In this document: one piece after another, positions 59,990 through 64,000 of the stretch
Layout of the letters: every line of letters begins with the position of its first letter
Position numbering within the stretch: position 1 is the first letter of the stretch
Source of the DNA: Neisseria chenwenguii
GTDB taxonomy: Bacteria; Pseudomonadota; Gammaproteobacteria; Burkholderiales; Neisseriaceae
Length of the DNA: 64,000 bases
Assembly (NCBI RefSeq): GCF_002216145.1
Contig: NZ_CP022278.1
Coordinates: 744,001 to 808,000, forward strand
Reading direction: 5' to 3'
Translations under genes and position numbers: made by a program
Notes under the pieces: generated by a model
Databases searched by the model: none
What the model was told of the DNA's origin: nothing
What the model saw: only the letters and a program-made list of their open reading frames with translations

Positions 59990-60862
59990 ATGGCCTTTGC
60001 CTCTCTTTTTACCCTGCTTGACGACATTACTTCCGTGTTGGACGACGTTGCCCTGATGACCAAAATGGCGGCGAAGAAAACCGCCGGCGTGGTCGGCGAC
60101 GATTTGGCGCTCAACGCCAATCAGGTAACGGGCGTTTCGGCCGACCGCGAGCTGCCGATTATTTGGGCGGTGGCCAAAGGCTCTTTTATCAATAAACTGA
60201 TTTTGGTGCCCGCAGCGCTGCTGCTTTCGATTTTCATGCCGGTTCTGATTACGCCGCTGCTGATGACCGGCGGCGCGTATCTGTGCTTCGAGGGCGTGGA
60301 AAAGCTGTTACACAAACTTTTACACAAAGACGACGAAGCAAAAGAATCGGCGCATACCACCGATGAAATCGTGGATGAAAAAGACAAAATCCGCGGCGCG
60401 GTGCGCACCGACTTCATTCTTTCGGCGGAAATCATCATCATCGCGCTGGGCGTGGTCGGCGATTACAGCATTCTGACCAAATCGCTGGTAATGGCGGCCA
60501 TCGGCATCGGCATGACGGTGTTGGTGTACGGTTTGGTGGCGGTGATTGTGAAACTCGACGATTTCGGCCTGCATCTGATGTCGAAAAACAGCTCGGGCGC
60601 GCAGGCGTTCGGGCGCGGGCTGATTGCGTTTATGCCGTGGTTTATGCGGATTTTGAGCGTGGTCGGCACGGTGGCGATGTTCCTCGTCGGCGGCGGCCTG
60701 ATTGCCCACAACTTCGGCCTGCTGCACGATTTTCTGCACGCGCACCATTGGGACGCCGGTCTGGCGGGCAACATCGCCAATCTGGTCGTCGGCGTGATTG
60801 CCGGCGCGATTGTCTGCGCGGTGGTATTGCCGTTGATGAAAGCGCTGGGTAAGGGACATTGA
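59990..60862 (+). CDS. DUF808 (YedI-like) membrane protein
   Basis: A 290-residue inner-membrane protein of the DUF808/YedI family: SLFTLLDDITSVLDDVALMTKMAAKKTAGVVGDDLALNA (in parts), ITPLLMTGGAYLCFEGVEK, IRGAVRTDFILSAEIIIIALGVV and the C-terminal hydrophobic helices. Topology prediction gives about 6-7 membrane segments with a short charged loop (LHKDDEAKESAHTTDEIVDE). The biochemical role of the family is unknown. The ATG at 59990 follows TTTTTTAGGATACGCC (AGGA). Confidence 0.88.
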   Translation: MAFASLFTLLDDITSVLDDVALMTKMAAKKTAGVVGDDLALNANQVTGVSADRELPIIWAVAKGSFINKLILVPAALLLSIFMPVLITPLLMTGGAYLCFEGVEKLLHKLLHKDDEAKESAHTTDEIVDEKDKIRGAVRTDFILSAEIIIIALGVVGDYSILTKSLVMAAIGIGMTVLVYGLVAVIVKLDDFGLHLMSKNSSGAQAFGRGLIAFMPWFMRILSVVGTVAMFLVGGGLIAHNFGLLHDFLHAHHWDAGLAGNIANLVVGVIAGAIVCAVVLPLMKALGKGH

Positions 60863-60901
60863 GGCCGTCTGAAAAAATATAACGTGAATGTAGTTACAAA
60901 A

Positions 60902-60985
60902 ACCGTAGGCTGGGCTTCAGCCCGGCAGACCTGATGAACTATTTCGGAAAATTTGCCGGGCTGAAGCCCAGCCTACGGCTTACCC
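60902..60985. repeat. GGGCTTCAGCCC palindromic repeat (family C)
   Basis: CCGTAGGCTGGGCTTCAGCC then GGGCTGAAGCCCAGCCTACGG are inverted across about 45 bases; related blocks lie near 38123 and 62902. It lies in the 266-bp spacer before lnt. Confidence 0.65.
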
Positions 60986-61128
60986 AACGAGCCTTACCTA
61001 CGCCCGAAATGCCAACCTACCGCCCATACCCCGATTACCCCCAAAAACCTTCAGGCCGTCTGAAAATCCGCTCCCCTAAACTTTCCAGACGGCCTCACCG
61101 TGATTAAAGATTAAGCAACCAAATCCGC

Positions 61129-62670
61129 ATGAACATTACCCGCACTCTCGAGCATTACTGGCGCAAGCCGCTGTTTTACTGGCTGCTGGCCGTCATCATC
61201 GCGCTGGCAACGCCGCTGACGTTTGCGCCGTATTACCATTTCTGGCTGATGCCGCTGTTGTTCGGCGCACTGATCCGCCTGACCGAAATCCGCCCCGAGC
61301 GCACGGTTTCGACCGCTTATCTGTTCGGCTTTACCGCTTACAGTGCGCAGTTTTACTGGATTCACACCGCGCTGCACGACGTCTCCGGCCTGCCCGATCT
61401 GTTTGCCGTACCGCTGACCGTTTTGCTGCCTGCGTTTCTCGCGCTCTATCCCGCGCTGTGTTTCAAACTTTGGCAAAAATTCGATTATCCGCGCTGGATT
61501 AAAGTCGGCATCGTTTTACCGGTTTTGTGGACGCTGGCGGAATTTGCCCGCGAACGCCTGCTCACCGGCTTCGGCTGGGGCGCACTCGGCTACTCGCAAA
61601 TCACCAAAGACAGCCCGCTCGCCGGTTTCGCCCCCGTCGGCGGCATCCATCTGGTCACGCTCGCCACCGCCTTTATCGGCTCATGGCTGGTGTTGCTGGT
61701 CGATAACTCAGGCCGTCTGAAAAGCCGCCTGATGCCGCTGTGTTTCTGCGTCGCGCTCTGCACCGTCGGTCTGATTGCGCAAAACACCGACTTTACCCGC
61801 CCCGACGGCAGTTCCGCCACCGTCGCGCTGCTTCAGGGCAATATCCCGCAAATGCTCAAATGGAACGAAGACCAAGTCGTTCCCACCATTCAAAAATACT
61901 ACAACCAACTGAGCAAAACCCGCGCCGACATCATCATCACGCCCGAAACCGCCATCCCCGTGATGCGCCAAAACCTGCCCGAAGACATCCTCACCCAGTT
62001 TGCCGAACAGGCGCAAAGCAACGGCAGCGCGCTGGCGTTGGGCATCAGCCAGTACACCGCCGACGGCAACGGTTACGAAAATGCCGTCGTCAACTTGAGC
62101 AACTACCGCAGCCCGTCCGACGCCGTCCCCTATTACGCCAAAAACCACCTCGTCCCCTTCGGCGAATACAAACCCCTGCCGTTGATTACCAACTTCCTTT
62201 ACAGACTGATGAATATGCCCTTGGCCGACTTCCGCCGGGGCGGCGAAGGCCAGGCGCCGCTGGTGCTGAAAAACCAGCGCGTCGCCTTCAACATCTGCTA
62301 CGAAGACGGCTTCGGCGACGAACTCATCGCCACCGCCCGCCAGTCCACCCTGCTCGCCAACGTCAGCAACATGGCCTGGTACGGCGACTCCAACGCCATG
62401 TACCAACAGCTCCAGCAGTCGCAAGCCCGCGCAATGGAACTCGGCCGCTACATGGTGCGCGCCACCAACACCGGCGCCACCGCCATCGTCTCCCCCAAAG
62501 GCAGCATCGTCGCCGCAGCCGAACCCAACACCGACGCCGTGCTTGAAAGCCACATTAAAGGCTACACCGGCGAAACCCCCTACATGCGCATGGGCGGCTC
62601 CTACTGGCTCATCGGACTGCTCGCCGCCGTCGCCCTCGTGTTGTTTGCCTTACGGCGCAAACCCGAATAA
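61129..62670 (+). CDS. lnt: Apolipoprotein N-acyltransferase
   Basis: Lnt adds the third acyl chain to lipoproteins in the inner membrane. The 513-residue protein has six N-terminal membrane helices and a nitrilase-fold periplasmic domain. The catalytic triad is visible: Glu in IIITPETAIPV, Lys in YYAKNHLVPFGEY, Cys in AFNICYEDGFG. The C-terminal anchor helix reads YWLIGLLAAVALVLFALRR. It is needed by the many lipoproteins noted in this window. In other neisseriae lnt neighbours rpoH. Confidence 0.95.
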   Translation: MNITRTLEHYWRKPLFYWLLAVIIALATPLTFAPYYHFWLMPLLFGALIRLTEIRPERTVSTAYLFGFTAYSAQFYWIHTALHDVSGLPDLFAVPLTVLLPAFLALYPALCFKLWQKFDYPRWIKVGIVLPVLWTLAEFARERLLTGFGWGALGYSQITKDSPLAGFAPVGGIHLVTLATAFIGSWLVLLVDNSGRLKSRLMPLCFCVALCTVGLIAQNTDFTRPDGSSATVALLQGNIPQMLKWNEDQVVPTIQKYYNQLSKTRADIIITPETAIPVMRQNLPEDILTQFAEQAQSNGSALALGISQYTADGNGYENAVVNLSNYRSPSDAVPYYAKNHLVPFGEYKPLPLITNFLYRLMNMPLADFRRGGEGQAPLVLKNQRVAFNICYEDGFGDELIATARQSTLLANVSNMAWYGDSNAMYQQLQQSQARAMELGRYMVRATNTGATAIVSPKGSIVAAAEPNTDAVLESHIKGYTGETPYMRMGGSYWLIGLLAAVALVLFALRRKPE

Positions 62671-63113
62671 CGGCCGCTTTGCCAAAAATCAGGCCGTCTG
62701 AAAGTTTGATTTTCAGACGGCCTGACGATATTTAACGAATGACGTAGTACGTCACGCCGTTTGGAAACGGCGGCTGATGCCGTCTGAAAAAGCGGGGCGG
62801 TAGGGTTGTAATTTGTGCGGTGAGGTTTGTGCGGCAGGTACGGTTACGCCGCTTTAGGCGGCTAACCGTACAACTACCGCAGCTATTAATATTCCACTAT
62901 CCGCAGGCTGGGCTCCAGCCCGGCAATGCCGTCTGAAAAACATCTGAAATCCTGCCGGGCTGACGGTTCGGCAAACCCGCCAACCGAGTCCGGCCTACGG
63001 AAACCCCGTCCAAAAAATCTTTACACATCCCCAAGGCCGTCTGAAAACCCGCTCCGTTATAATCCCCAAAACCGCCCTCCCCTTTTCAGACGGCCTCCCC
63101 CAGAGGAATCCCC
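62671..63113. other. 443-bp intergenic region: terminator and two repeat families
   Basis: An inverted DUS terminator (62690-62723), a GTACGGTTA palindrome (62838-62871), a family-C block (62902-62999), and DUS copies at about 63033 and 63085 before the hydrolase ATG. No gene is supported. Confidence 0.55.
62838..62871. repeat. GTACGGTTA palindromic repeat, copy 6
   Basis: GTACGGTTACGCCGC and GCGGCTAACCGTAC, a complete stem-loop. Confidence 0.65.
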
Positions 63114-63680
63114 ATGCCCACAGCCCTCATCTCCATCGACTACACCCGCGACTTCGTTGCCGACGACGGCAAACTCACCGCCGGCGTGCCCGCGCAGGCC
63201 GTTTCAGACAGCATCGCCCGTGTGACCCAAGCCGCGTTTGATGCCGGACACTACATCTTTTTCGCCATCGACGCCCATCAGGAAAACGACCCCTTCCATC
63301 CCGAAAGCCGCCTGTTCCCGCCGCACAACCTCAACGGCACCGCCGGCCGCGGCCTCTACGGCAAACTCGCTGCGTTCTACGCCGCCCACCAAGCCGACAG
63401 CCGCGTGTTCTGGCGCGACAAAACCCGCTACTCCGCCTTCGCCGGCACCGACCTCGACCTGCGCCTGCGCGAGCGCAAAGTCGATACCGTAATCCTCACC
63501 GGCGTCTTAACCGACATCTGCGTCCTCCATACCGCCGTCGATGCCTATAACCTAGGCTACAGCATCGAAGTCGAAACCACCGCCGTCGCCGCCCTCAGCG
63601 AAGAAAACCACCGATTCGCCCTCAACCACATGCAAAACGTCTTAGGCGCCACCCTGCTCTCAGGCTTAGAAAAAATCTGA
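63114..63680 (+). CDS. Isochorismatase-family amidase, probable nicotinamidase
   Basis: A 188-residue cysteine hydrolase. Catalytic residues: Asp in LISIDYTRDFVADDGKLT, Lys in FWRDKTRYSAFAGTDL, Cys in LTDICVLHTAVDAYNLGY. Zn ligands are plausible in AIDAHQENDPFHPES. The segments HPESRLFPPHNLNGTAGRGLYGKL and AGTDLDLRLRERK match Bacillus YueJ-type PncA closely by eye. Nicotinamidase converts nicotinamide to nicotinate for NAD salvage. A role in ureide or biuret hydrolysis, common in this family, cannot be excluded. GAGG precedes the ATG at 63114. Confidence 0.82.
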   Translation: MPTALISIDYTRDFVADDGKLTAGVPAQAVSDSIARVTQAAFDAGHYIFFAIDAHQENDPFHPESRLFPPHNLNGTAGRGLYGKLAAFYAAHQADSRVFWRDKTRYSAFAGTDLDLRLRERKVDTVILTGVLTDICVLHTAVDAYNLGYSIEVETTAVAALSEENHRFALNHMQNVLGATLLSGLEKI

Positions 63681-63980
63681 TGCAGACGCACAAAACTTTT
63701 CAGACGGCCTTGCATCCAAACAGGCCGTCTGAAATTCTTTACAACTATACATACACCCATGTTTGTACTATACTAAGCCTATATCCCGAGCAAACCACTC
63801 AAATTTTAAAAAGCTATCAACTTTCAAAAAACAACACAAATTTACCTATCAATAGTGTAATATCAGCAAACCGAACGCGTCTGATAGAAGTATCGGAAAA
63901 GCGGTGTTATACTTGACCGCCGCACACAATTCCAAGCCGTGTCTCCGAGGCGGCAGTCTGACAAAAGGAAAACAAAACCA
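63681..63980. other. 300-bp leader of the gene at the right edge
   Basis: An inverted AG-DUS pair (about 63698-63735) separates it from the hydrolase. The rest (63740-63960) is AT-rich with several -10-like TATACT/TATAAT motifs and then a GC hairpin region (GCCGTGTCTCCGAGGCGGC-type, 63933-63955). No ORF is supported. Confidence 0.5.
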
Positions 63981-64000
63981 ATGAATAACGCTTTCGCATT
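63981..64000 (+). CDS. 5' end of a gene, possibly rpoH
   Basis: Only 6 codons are visible (MNNAFA) after AAAGGAAAACAAAACCA. Neisserial RpoH (sigma-32) is thought to start in this way and to neighbour lnt, so rpoH is a reasonable guess. The evidence is too short for a firm call. Confidence 0.35.

Overview
This 64 kb window comes from a Neisseria-type chromosome. The DNA uptake sequence (DUS) core GCCGTCTGAA occurs throughout on both strands, often as inverted pairs placed as terminators. The AG form (AGGCCGTCTGAA) dominates over the AT form, which points to a commensal or oral AG-DUS lineage rather than meningococcus or gonococcus. Housekeeping genes (mnmG, lpxB, rnhB, lpxL, farR/hpaC, glyQ, msbA, glyS, rsmE, suhB, ubiG, ppk, gltS, lnt) match neisserial proteins by motif and length. 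The species cannot be fixed from the sequence alone.

Layout. 1-4 kb: a decayed electrophile/aldehyde-stress cluster (hchA-like, LysR regulator, tautomerase, Old Yellow Enzyme, MBL-fold hydrolase) with several frameshifts and with DUS dialects foreign to the rest of the window. 4-19 kb: mnmG, small lipoproteins, an ACP-type adhesin/lysozyme inhibitor, lpxB, a candidate sRNA, an Abi-like gene, rnhB, lpxL, tRNA-Phe, farR-hpaC, murU and an OmpA-family gene. 18.7-29.8 kb: glyQ and glyS, separated by about 8 kb that holds a broken RhuM/Fic gene, msbA, a 1211-residue three-domain glycosyltransferase, an insertion-element remnant with a 24-A tract and a Phd/VapC-type toxin-antitoxin pair. 30.4-32.9 kb: a GH66 dextranase-like enzyme fused to RTX repeats, interrupted by two single-base frameshifts. 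33-40 kb: thioesterase/rsmE, suhB, a second candidate sRNA, a complete IS21-family element, a YchJ-family gene and an RnfB-like ferredoxin.

40.3-50.7 kb: a purine (allantoin) catabolic island on the minus strand with an NCS1 permease, an AraC regulator, carbamate kinase, allantoinase, a YfcC-family carrier, an ATCase-like carbamoyltransferase and ureidoglycine aminohydrolase (AllE). Together these could convert allantoin to ammonia and ATP through carbamoyl phosphate, but no AllC-type allantoate amidohydrolase is present. The genes are separated by copies of a palindromic repeat of about 115 bp that recurs over 37.9-52.7 kb. 50.9-64 kb: a lipoprotein, an NAD(P)-binding protein, LysR/GIY-YIG genes, ubiG, ppk, gltS, an LprI-like lipoprotein, a DUF808 protein, lnt, a nicotinamidase-like hydrolase and the first codons of a gene that may be rpoH.

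Main points of interest: the RTX-dextranase, the allantoin-to-carbamoyl-phosphate module, the glycosyltransferase locus between glyQ and glyS, two candidate sRNAs, the dispersed repeat families and the foreign-DUS block at the left edge.
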